DNA of 64,000 bases from Enoplosus armatus (lineage: Eukaryota; Chordata; Actinopteri; Centrarchiformes; Enoplosidae): positions 16,135,456 to 16,199,455 of the forward strand of contig NC_092182.1 in NCBI RefSeq assembly GCF_043641665.1. Direction: 5' to 3'. The translations under genes were made by a program, and so were the position numbers. Every line of letters starts with the position of its first letter. Position 1 is the first letter of the stretch. The notes beneath the pieces were generated by a model. That model was not told where the DNA came from. It searched no databases and worked only from the letters and a program-made list of their open reading frames with translations. Shown piece after piece: positions 41,103-51,058 of the stretch.

Positions 41103-43026
41103 AGGCCTGTACACCCGATGGACAGCCACAACAGCTCCCAATACCCTTCAATTAGGTAACTGTCAAACTCTGGCAAATAGCACAGTGATGTGGGTGACAC
41201 AAAACCCAGTTTTTAAAGCTCAAGAGATGACTGAATATAGTATAGACTCCATATATGACAAGGACTATACTATTTATCTTATTTTTATCTGCTTAAACAA
41301 GGACGTTGGCGAACATGAATAACAACTAATGAAATTAACTATTACTATGGTAACTATAATCCAGTATAGTTACAGATAATAATCTAAGTCTGAAGTACTT
41401 TTGGAAAAACATAATGTGTATTTGGAGGAAAACGTAGGGGAGACACTGCTGCAAGATTATAAACATAGCATTTCATCATTAACTACAGGTGTAGATTATA
41501 AATGAATATTCAAATATAAGTAAATATAATTCAAAAGTCCATGTGAATTTGTTTGCAAAGTCATCCAAATGTAAAACAAATATATTATATATATCCACAT
41601 ATCACTTTGTTTCTTTATGGTGCTCAAGTGATCAAATGAACGATGCAGCTAATTGTTTTAAGTCAATCGACAATAACATAAGATATCCGATCTTCCTTTG
41701 AAAGTCACCTTGGCCATCAGGAACAACAAAGCCCTAGAGATCTCACAGCGATCATCCGATGGATGCATCACGGAGGAATCGTTCAGATTCTTGTCATTTG
41801 TGTGAACCTGACTGACTAATCATCGCTACAGGCGACACATCATGTTCACATCAGATCATCACGTCATCACGTAGACCGGAGTGAGGAACTGTTGCACTCC
41901 GGCTTCACCGGGTTCATTACCGGACTGCAGAATCTGAAGTCATTTTAAACGAAGAAACGGTCACAAAAAAAAAAAACAACACATCATTTTTGGCGAATTA
42001 CTGTCATCTTGTTTTGAATAGTTCGATAGTAAATTGCTGCATGTGCAGACATCATGTTTCAGTCTGCTTCCGTGTATCGATCAAGGTGAACTTGTTATAT
42101 TTTTCGCGTTTTAGGAGAAATTACGCTTTGAATTCTAATAATATCGCAAAACAACTTCCAAACAGGTTACGCTGAGAAAGTCTAACACTAGTTTACACAC
42201 AGCTGGATGCTGGAATACTTTCTCTGCCTGCTGTCACTTACATGAAGCAACACTGTGACAGGACTGGCCTTCAGTACGTCTGAATGCCTACTATAAATAT
42301 TTCTACCACAAAAGTTTTTGGAAACCGAAAAAATGACCAGATATCAGTCTGGAGGCCATGTTGCTTCATTTGTCCCCGAACAGTCTGAGCAAGTAGTTTT
42401 GGGAGTTGAGATGCAGGACTTCACCTGAAGGTTTAAAGACCTGGGGCGCTCCTGCGGCACTGACTAATTGGTTTAGTCTCTGAATCAAAATGATCCAGTT
42501 GAAAACACCAGAGTCTCCTGCAGTGGGATAGAGATGATTATTTTCACGGTGCAGGATCCTGAGGAGGACTTTTTTTAGACTAGCCTCGCTGTAGCTCAGC
42601 CCATCCATCATGCGTAAATGGGATACCCCCCCCTCTCCTCCTCCCATGCTGTGACAGCAAAACAACACATCGACTATTATTTTATTTTTATCCCTATGGA
42701 TGTTCTAATACATTATTGCTTGGCTGGCTTATTCGCCGGTGGCACCTGTGTGTGCTCCCTGTAGCCTGTTTCCGTGTTGACTATGACAAATTGAAGAAGG
42801 CTTTGGGTATTAAATGCCGCTGCCCACAACGAAAACAACAATATACTGAGAGCGAGATTCATAACGCAGCTCGAGACGCAAACTGCGTCTGTGTTTGAAC
42901 ATCAGGGACAGCAGCTCCTCTCGCACCAAGGTACACGGCGCTGCATGTGCAGGCTTGACGGGGCCACCTGTCCTAGTTCCGCGCTCCGCACCCCGGTTTA
43001 TCCCCCAAACGGTGCAGGGTACTTAC

Positions 43027-43142
43027 GTGTAGTGCTGGGGGAAGAGGTGGGTCCCGTCTGTCGGCGTGGAGACGCATATGATAAGTACAGTTTGGATTGT
43101 GAAGAGGCAGAAAATACCGTACGACTGCGCGCAGATCGCCAT
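43027..43142 (-). CDS. cacna2d2: cacna2d2-like exon 1 (start codon, signal peptide)
   Basis: First coding exon of a voltage-gated calcium channel alpha2delta auxiliary subunit. This family consists of extracellular, membrane-anchored proteins that raise surface expression of Cav1/Cav2 channels. The minus-strand ATG at 43142 opens 38 codons plus 2 bases and stops at a consensus donor (AC|GTAAGT, intron bases 43021-43026). Residues 1-30 look like a signal peptide, with a hydrophobic core at about residues 9-25 (GIFCLFTIQTVLIICVS). The mature N terminus ends in FPQHYT across the junction with exon 2, close to FPQQHT in human CACNA2D2 and unlike alpha2delta-1. The start was chosen because it has A at -3 and G at +4 and is the only ATG that gives a signal peptide in the frame of exon 2. 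Another ATG 7 bases upstream is in a different frame. Which teleost duplicate (a or b) this is cannot be told from the sequence. Confidence 0.88.
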
Positions 43143-43520
43143 TTTCCATTAAATATTCAAGAAACTGGGATAAATAAGAGAAGGGCCGGAAGGACAGTCT
43201 CTCGCAGATGAGCTAAGAATAACCCAGCTCCAGAGAAAGTGTGTGGTGGGAGGTGATGGTTGGCGGAGGCTTCTGGACACTTCAGCCGGCAGTGAAATCT
43301 CAATCAGAGACGCACAGAGGATTGGCAGCTGAAGACACGGGAGATCAGGATCAGGAAGATGCTCTGCTGCCGCTGCTGCTGATGTGCCTGGCTGCTTATT
43401 TGCGCACTCGCTGTCCTCCCTCCCTCACCGCCGCCGCGCACATTTGCTCCCTTTTCTCTCCCACTCTCTCCAATGTAACGACAATACAGAGTCAAGCTGG
43501 CCACGGCAACAATAGCGCGT
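43143..43520 (-). promoter_or_regulatory. cacna2d2: probable 5' UTR and promoter of the cacna2d2-like gene
   Basis: CpG dinucleotides are frequent from about 42930 to 43520 (for example the GCCGCCGCGC stretch near 43430) and sparse on both sides. This suggests a CpG-type promoter over exon 1. Read on the minus strand, the sequence is a typical vertebrate leader without introns that I can identify. It has a short upstream ORF at 43396-43443 and an ATG at 43149, out of frame with the main start. I see no convincing TATA box, and the transcription start cannot be placed from sequence alone. The outer limits given here are estimates. Confidence 0.5.
43396..43443 (-). other. candidate upstream ORF (15 codons)
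   Basis: Minus-strand ATG at 43443 followed by 14 sense codons (MCAAAVREGGQRVRK) and TAA, about 250 bases before the main start's stop-free region. It sits in the CpG-rich leader. If the transcript begins upstream of it, ribosomes would meet it first and have to reinitiate. Whether it is transcribed is unknown. Confidence 0.3.
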
Positions 43521-44538
43521 TCCTATCCTGGTTTTCAAAATAAAACCATGTATCTTTTTAGGGCAATGTATAGCAATAAAGTGACAGGAGAGTGTGAGCA
43601 GACAGTTGTTCGAAATAAAATGTAACTATTGTATTCTCAGTAAAATGCCTTAAATGGGAGTACAGTGCTACCACATGCCAATAGCCTTAAGTGACCAGAG
43701 GTAGTAGACCTATTTAACGCAAATATGTAACCAGGGCAAATTGGAAAATGGCTGCTGTTGGAAAATATGTCCATTTTGGCGCACAGGGTCGGCACAACAT
43801 CCAAGCATTAATCCGAGGACTTTTATTACGTGAATAATTTTATTTTGAAGGTCCAGTCGCCCGACTTCCTGCATTTATTCAGTTTATCTGTGGCACTTGA
43901 CTGAGCCTCTGGCACAAGCGGTCCTTCCTCCGTTCAAACAGCCTATTCCTGGGCGACAGACGGGGGCGCGCATCAGGCCACCTCCTCTTCCTCCTCATGT
44001 CCACTCTCCATGCTCTGTGTCCTCCTCAAACTCAGGATTATAAGCGGAAATCATGGCTTTATTTTAGTAATTACAGGCATGACTCTAGAGGGGCGGATTG
44101 TATTAACTGGAGTGTAAACATTCAGAAATCACCTTGGGGCTCCTCTCCCAACTACATTTGTTCTACTTATTAGCGCATCTGGTCCAGTGGATGAACATTT
44201 AAATGAACACAAGGAGAATTAATAACCTCACTTCAGAAATACCTAGCTTTTGTTTCATACTGTCACCAGCTATTTACACGAGGGGTCTTAAAGTGTTTGA
44301 AATGTAACTTTACAGCAGGGCAGGGCATGTCTCCTTGTATCTCATAACTGGGAGCCCTGGAATAATCATAAGCTTGTTAATAAGGTATATTTCAGTGGAG
44401 CAACTTTTCCTCTGGACATAAGTCAGATGCTGTTCATTTGAACAGTAAACAAGGAGGAGAGATGCACCGAAACCTCAGAGTAAATCTAATTCAGCATGAA
44501 GTTACCCCCCGGAGAAGTGAATATCTCCCTTTATCAGC

Positions 44539-44563
44539 TGTGTGTGTGTGTGTGTGTGTGTGT
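44539..44563. repeat. (TG)n microsatellite
   Basis: Twenty-five bases of TG, followed by interrupted TG units to about 44595. About 1.4 kb upstream of exon 1. Confidence 0.94.
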
Positions 44564-45275
44564 TTGTTGCTGTGTGTATGTGTCATTGTGTGTGCACCTG
44601 TACCTGTCTTATTACCTTTCCCTGCGCTGCTGTTTGTTCTCTGATGTTCCTATTTCCACTGGAGGGCACAGCAGGCGTGACACATTTGCACCTAAACAAA
44701 ACACATTTTTCAGGTTCGCCCATGCGATGATAGAGAACACACAATAAAGATTTATAGCTTTGTACATAATGTGTTCCAGGTGTGTCTCTGTCCGCAATAT
44801 TATTAAAAAAAAACAGGCAACACAGTCCTTTGCAAAACAGAACAGGAGTAAAGGTGGTCAAGGCTTTTTTTCCCAGTTGCCTCCCAGTCAAAGCCTGGGT
44901 TCAGGACACTCGGATGCTCCTGGGCGAGTCTTGCATCTCTCAGCTCATTTGCTAGGCACGGGCAGAGACAGCCGGTCTTACGGCTGTGTTGTCCTTGGCT
45001 CAGTCAGTCAGCAGGGGACACGCAGGTGCTCTGCTACAGAAACCTACACAGCAGTCGGTGGGGTTGCTGCACAGCATTTCTGTATCTTCACTGACAGGGA
45101 AGACGGGGCTGTTTTGGTAGAAAGGACACACTGCGGGGCATAGACCTCAGCGGGAGAGGAAAAACCCACCTGATGGCGGGGGTGAAGAGCTACAGCAGCG
45201 GTAACCCTGCTTATGTACATAGATGTCACAGATCATTCAGTCAGAACAAATATCTCTGCTTGTTCCTCAGGAAGT

Positions 45276-45298
45276 GGGGGGGGGGGGGGGGGGGGGGG
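45276..45298 (+). repeat. G23 homopolymer
   Basis: Twenty-three consecutive G on the plus strand, about 2.1 kb upstream of the start codon. Long G runs are rare in vertebrate DNA and error-prone in sequencing, so the length may be inexact. Confidence 0.85.
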
Positions 45299-46398
45299 TG
45301 TCAGCTTTTTCAGCAATTCCCCGGAGCTACTAATTTTTGAGACATATTGAGCAAGCGACTCCCTCTCATCCACCCCTCCAAACAAATCTGTGGCAGAGAA
45401 GCAGGACAGTCGTGTTTTGATTTATTGTTATTCTCTATGCAGAGAAAAATAACCTTAATTGATGGCTACTCTGGCACATTAATTTACTGTACCATACTTC
45501 CCATCATGACATTAATGATGAACAACAAACAGATACTGGTAGAGTGATGTAGGCTGGCTGACTCACACTGAACATTTCTGCTGACTCACAGCCACCCCTT
45601 GTTTTCTCCCTCCATTCAAACATACATTAGGCAAACTTATCTCAATTTACCTGGCTCGTGGGGGCCTGGAGAAAGAAAAATGAATGCAAATTTAATTTTG
45701 AGCTAATGCACAAATATGTAGTTCTCTAACGGAAAGAGCTGTCCAGGGCAGAGAAGGATTTTACCTGTGCAAACAAAACATCAGGGGGTAGAGAGGTCTC
45801 TCTGGATGGAACGATGCCTCCCGGTGTTCTGCAATTGCTGGGACCAAGAGCAGATTGGCAACCAATTTAAGCAATAATTTCTGATGTACGTTCTTGTCAC
45901 ACTCGTCACAGCAATACCTTTAATGCAAATTACATTTCATCGGCCTGAATGTGGTTGTGGGCAGGAAGAGTGGCAGATAAAAGAGGTGATTGCCACCCTG
46001 GGGCCTCGGATCTCATTGAACACGCTGCTATGCTTATAGAGAATCCACTCTTTATTAGAGCTGATCGATCAGGCCAGCTAAAGGATCCGCTCAGTGAAAA
46101 CACACAGATCAATGACCTCAAGCTCTGCTGATCCTCTAAGCTGCGAGAAATGCAGACAAGAGGCGGGGTCTCAGCTGCTCAGGGTCTCCTCTCATTGGCC
46201 ATGCAGTTTAACAGATTGGCAGGTCAATCTGTTATTGATCCGGTGAGTTGAGCGGAAGGAGGCAGGCCTCGCTGTTCTGTGTCGGACTTTCTGGGGACTG
46301 CTCCCCCAGACAGAGGCCAAGTAGGTTGGAGTAAAATTAATCACTCCTTGTTTCCCCTGTCTCCAGGCCTCGGGGAAGTCACCGGTAAAGGCGCACCC

Positions 46399-46533
<135 letters not shown>

Positions 46534-47871
46534 GCCGCTTATCTTCCTTTTCCTCCACCTTATCCATCTTTCCCTCCCTCCCTAACCTCCTCCTCTGTCT
46601 CTTTCTGTGGCCTGTATGCTGATGTTCTGCTGCGCTGGACAGAAAAGTGAGGCTTCACACTCTGTAAAACCTAGTCTAGTCAGCATGCTGAATGCTAAGA
46701 TTTTATATTTCTGATTAGAGAAGGACTGCGCGTCGCATTCACCGCAGATGATACAGCCATGCTGCCCTTGAGAGAGAGTCCCGACGCTCTCAGCAAACTT
46801 CAATGATCCTCTCAAGTGCTCTCTGAAAAAACAAGAGCATGATATACTGTCACTCATTTACCATACACTTTCTTTGAGGGCATTTTCTTTTTTTTAACCC
46901 ACAGCAGAGACAAGTCTGTGTGCCCTTGTCCTCTGCGGGGATATACTGAAGAGATCGGCAGAGTGATTCCAGCAATCAAGGTTATCTTCCCTCTGTGTCC
47001 CTTTCAGCTTACTCCCTGCTCACCTCACAGCTTATCATCCCATTTAGTTTCATCCACTCACCAGAACAGATCACATCTAAATAACACACAGACCTCCTTG
47101 TTTACATAAATACTTGTATACCCCATATCCCTCATTATTTGCTTTGCTCTGTTGTGGTTATTACCTACATGACCTCAACGCTTTGCTAATACCGACAAAA
47201 TAAAAATATCTCATTCAGACCACAGTGCTCTGCATACCTCCTTTACTGTAAAATACAAACATACCCAGCGATGTTGGGCCGCAAGGCACTCTGGGAATTT
47301 CATGCTCAAATGTCAGAGCGTTTCATCCTGATGATGATGACTCACTCCTCTCGCTCTTAGTCTGCATGAAAGAACAACAGCACCAATTAATGACCCAACC
47401 TCCTCACGTGCAAAAAGTAGGAAAACAACCACTATATCAAATGTTACAGCAGGAACCCAAACAGTGCGGTTCTGATAAAAATACAGATATTTATGATGGT
47501 AATATATACATTTAAGGCTACATTTTATCGCCCCCAGAGAATCCCCCACCCATCCTACTCACATAGAGAAGTGGCTGCATGTAAAAACAGAGCAAGACTC
47601 AGCACTCATTGACATGCTCTACTAGAGGCCTAATGGCCCCTGGGTAATGGCCTCTTTGGTCTTCAGGAAATCCTCCCTCATGCATACATCAAAGCTGGGA
47701 TTGAGAAGGATAGAGAGTGGAAAATAGAGGGGAGGAAAGAGACATCAGTGCCACACAGAGAGAGGATAGAGGAGATGAAGTTAACACACTAAAGGAAGCT
47801 CTTATAGGAGTTCATTTTGGTTTAGGATCGCATCAGCACAGTACACCGATGCTATACTTGTACTCTTCAAA

Positions 47872-48192
47872 TAGGGCTGGGTATCAAACCTCAGTACGTT
47901 ATTGGTACTGATTGAATGTGTCCGTAGCCTGGTCAGTTTTGAAGTCTTGTTTACTTATTCTTTTTCCTGAAATAAATCATAATTTTGCTAGTTATAGACT
48001 ACTTTATTTAGATATAGTTCTTGTACATCTCCCTGTTTTAGACAACAACTTCGGCTTCTTTTAACAACTTCGGCTTCTTTTGTTTTGTAGAAAACGTGTG
48101 TATATTGTTCAGAGTCCTTTTTGTATCAGTACCAAAACCCAGATGTCTCATCGACACTAGTATCAAATCATTTTCAAACGATACTCAGCCTC
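47872..48192. mobile_element. hAT-like non-autonomous element
   Basis: Starts TAGGGCTGGGTATCAAACC and ends CGATACTCAGCCT, whose complement AGGCTGAGTATCG matches the start imperfectly. It contains GGTACTG/CAGTACC motifs and a perfect 19-base tandem duplication at 48044-48081. It is related to the copy at 32400-32695. The flanking 8 bases do not match well, so the target duplication has eroded. Confidence 0.6.
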
Positions 48193-48240
48193 ATTTTCAC
48201 ATTTTCACCAATGAATTCATCCAGTTTACCGCTGCATGAT

Positions 48241-48571
48241 TAGAGCTAAAATAAGTAATCAACTAACCGTTTAGTCGATTGACAAGAAATTAACGTGAAA
48301 ATTTGATAAAATACTCTGCTTCCAGCATCTAAAATGTAAAGATTTTCTGCTTTTCTTTGTCAGATGATAGTAAACTGAATATCTTCGTGTTTTGGACCAA
48401 ACAAGTAATTATAAATGTGTCATCTTCGGCTCTGAGAAACTCTAATGGGAATTATACACTATCATATGCCACACTATTATTATTATTATTATGACATTTT
48501 ACTTATAAAACGATTCATTGAGAAAATAATCAGCAAGTTAATTGATAGTGAAAATAATCGTTAGTTGTTAG
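48241..48571 (+). repeat. AATCGATTAATC-type teleost repeat, copy 2
   Basis: Shows the family landmarks TTTAGTCGATTGACAAGAAA, TAGTAAACTGAATATCTTCG and GAAAATAATCGTTAGTTG. It has an internal ATT run (48476-48492). It follows the hAT-like element by only about 50 bases. Confidence 0.75.
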
Positions 48572-49797
48572 TTAGATCTCTTAATCCACAATTGACTCCT
48601 TTTTTTCTGTCTCTTTCCTTTCACTCTGTGTCCATCTGTCTTCTTCGTCTCTCTCTTTGCTGACACACAGCATCCCAGAGTTGTCAGCCAGCTGCTATAA
48701 GAGGAGACCTGTAGTCCATTGCCCCACAACACCCCCCGCCTCTCCTCACTGTCCATGAGCCATCTGCTTAGTCTGCATATTGCGGATCTGTCAATGCTAT
48801 CTCATTATAATTCACACAAAAGTGTTCATTGTGACCCTGCAAAACTTTTGTCTTACTCCATATGTTAGGTACACAGCAGGCACCTCTCTGCATGTAGCTA
48901 TGTGCGTATGTATGCCTCCATCTATCTGTATCCAGTCTCTCTCCTGTGAGTAAATACGGCAGAGCATTGGTCAACCACATTCAGAGAAAGCTGTGACCTC
49001 TACATGTCCTACACCATGCAGCCGAGCGTGTGAATTCGGCCCCTCGCAATGATTTTCAACTCATCTCCCTCTTTTTCAAATGCTTTTGTAGCAGTCATAT
49101 TGTTTTAAAAATGATATTGGAATAAAGTGATCTGAAATAGATTGAATTTAGGTAAAAAGGAAGCCGGAGTTACTTCAAGCTGCTCCACAGTGGCATGCCG
49201 ACATCAAGTTGGCCTTCAATAGGATTGCAGTGAGTGAAGTATTAGGTGTCGCCATATAGAGAATATTAAACAGTGTCTGTGTTAAAGAGGCAAAACTAAC
49301 AGGCCTGTGGCGCCGTAGTGGCTTGATAAGGCGAGCGGGTGGTCCTGTCTGAGCGTGGTCTACTCCCCTTCTCTAGTCACTGTGTGGAGTGAGAAGTGCA
49401 TAGTCGCTTGCCCGCCCTGCCGTCACATTAAAGCGCATCTTAATTAGCATTAAAAGTGGTGATAAGGGCTTAATGAAGGAATTAATAGATAACACACATT
49501 CTGGAGCTTATTCTCCACAGTCACACTCTGACAGACACATAAACACACACAGCTGTACTCAAACTGGCAGATTTTACAACCACAGAGTGAGTGAGAATTC
49601 ATGGGGAAATAGGTGGCCTGCAGCTAGAGGCAGGACCAAGACTGAAAGCCTCTAATACATCACCGTGCATGACAACAGCTACGTTAACCTTCTCAGGCTG
49701 TGCAGCTGGAGTTTCTGGCTTGTATGAGATGGTATACACTGCCATCACCCTGAGCTGTTAAATGGGTTTTTAATCTGATAGTGATTACTGTTTAAGG

Positions 49798-49945
49798 TAA
49801 ACAATTAATCAATGATTTGATTGGCAGGAAATCAATCAGCAACTATTTTGACAATCAACAAATCATTTAAGTAAAGAATTGCCCGGTTCCAGCTACTCAA
49901 TTGTGAGGCTGCCTCTCTTTGTCTTATGCCATAGCAAACAGAGGA
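49798..49945 (+). repeat. AATCGATTAATC-type teleost repeat, copy 3 (fragment)
   Basis: Only the left third is present, with landmarks CAACTATTTTGACAATCAAC and CCGGTTCCAGCTACTCAATT. The remainder is missing. Confidence 0.6.
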
Positions 49946-50754
49946 TCTATAATATAACACCAGTTAGTATAATATAATGCAACACGTGAGTTTCTGATAC
50001 TGTTCAACTAAATATTAACATAGAGCACAATTAAAACATTTACTTACACAAGCTAACAGACATAAAACCCTGACATATTATTGTCTTAGCTTAGTTACTT
50101 ACACAGTCAGCAGACACAGGTGTGCAGCAGTCTCCTTAAGAGTAGTGTTTCCGGCCACCTGAGGAATGTAACTTTGGTCTGCGTCAACTCTGCTGAGCTT
50201 GGTAATAATGATCAGTTATTTCACCACCATTGATATCAAAAATATTGATTAACGCAGCTTTAACGGAATGTTTTTGTGCTGCAAACTGTATGACGTAGCT
50301 AACGTTCGCTACAGCGGCATGGTACTTGGAATGGATTGGCTGGACTTGGCCAATCAGGTTCCTCGTAGGTGGGACGTTGGGCACGCGCCAATGCTTTGTT
50401 ACGCTAAATTCTGCTACCCGTCAGATTACAATCGAAGAAGATTAGCATAAATAGTAGCACATGAAAACCATGTGAGCCGGCAAACCAAAGTGTCGCCATC
50501 ACAGTTATCAAAATGTGTCACCCTTCTAATATCTGAACATTAAAGGGTCTAATAAGAATATTTGGTTGACAGCTATCAAACGTTGTGACCCTATTCAAAT
50601 ACTATGGAAACGCTATTTTTGGTAACACCTATCACAATAAAATACGTGATTAAGTATGATTTGAAAAACTGATTCTTTGAAATGTTGTATTATTTATACT
50701 ATGGCATGTACCATGGTAAAACATCATCCATTGTCCACCACATGTATATTGACA

Positions 50755-51058
50755 GAGGATTATTTTCATTATCGATTAATCTGTTAATTTAAAAAAAAAG
50801 AATCTTTTGATCTTTAGTCCATTAAATGCCAGAAAATTGTGAAAAATGTCCTCTACAATTTCCCAGAGCCCATTGTGACATCTTTAGATTGCTTGTTGTG
50901 TCTGATCAACAGTCCAAAACCCAAATACAAAACTCCAAAAAGAAGAAAATGCAGCAGATTCTCACATTTGAGGGGATAAAATCATTGAATTTTGACAGTT
51001 CGGGTTGATAAATGACGATTAATCAATCAGCAAAATTGTTGTTGATTACTTTTCTGCC
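50755..51058 (-). repeat. AATCGATTAATC-type teleost repeat, copy 4
   Basis: The same family in inverse orientation, with ATTATCGATTAATCTGTTAA at the start, TTTCCCAGAGCCCATTGTGA in the middle (complement of the TGGGCTCTGGGAAA landmark) and GCAGCAGATTCTCACATTTG near the end. The ORF of 60 codons inside is a product of the repeat. Confidence 0.75.

Larger units (their letters stand above)
37984..43026 (-). other. intron 1 of cacna2d2-like gene (5.0 kb)
   Basis: Bounded by GTAAGT at 43021-43026 and TTTTTTCCAG just before exon 2. It holds a MITE-like repeat at 39271-39680, a segment present twice at 39701-39805 and 40521-40640, and an inverted pair of AC and GT microsatellites at 40830-40863 and 41048-41101. 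The 3' part next to exon 1 (about 42880-43026) is GC- and CpG-rich. The minus-strand ORF at 42366-42668 was considered and not accepted as a gene. Confidence 0.8.

Noticed and set aside
42366..42668. Minus-strand ORF of 100 codons in intron 1, ending SQNYLLRLFGDK, with an acceptor-like site at 42518 and a donor-like site at 42421
   Set aside because: It resembles no family I know and has no signal peptide. The 93-base stretch between the two sites, joined to exon 1, reads into a stop. Probably chance, though a rare poison exon cannot be excluded.
46582..46857. Minus-strand ORF with a TTTTTTCAG acceptor-like site and the stretch GCIICGECDA
   Set aside because: No donor site follows, no partner exon was found, and the cysteine pattern fits no complete zinc-finger fold.
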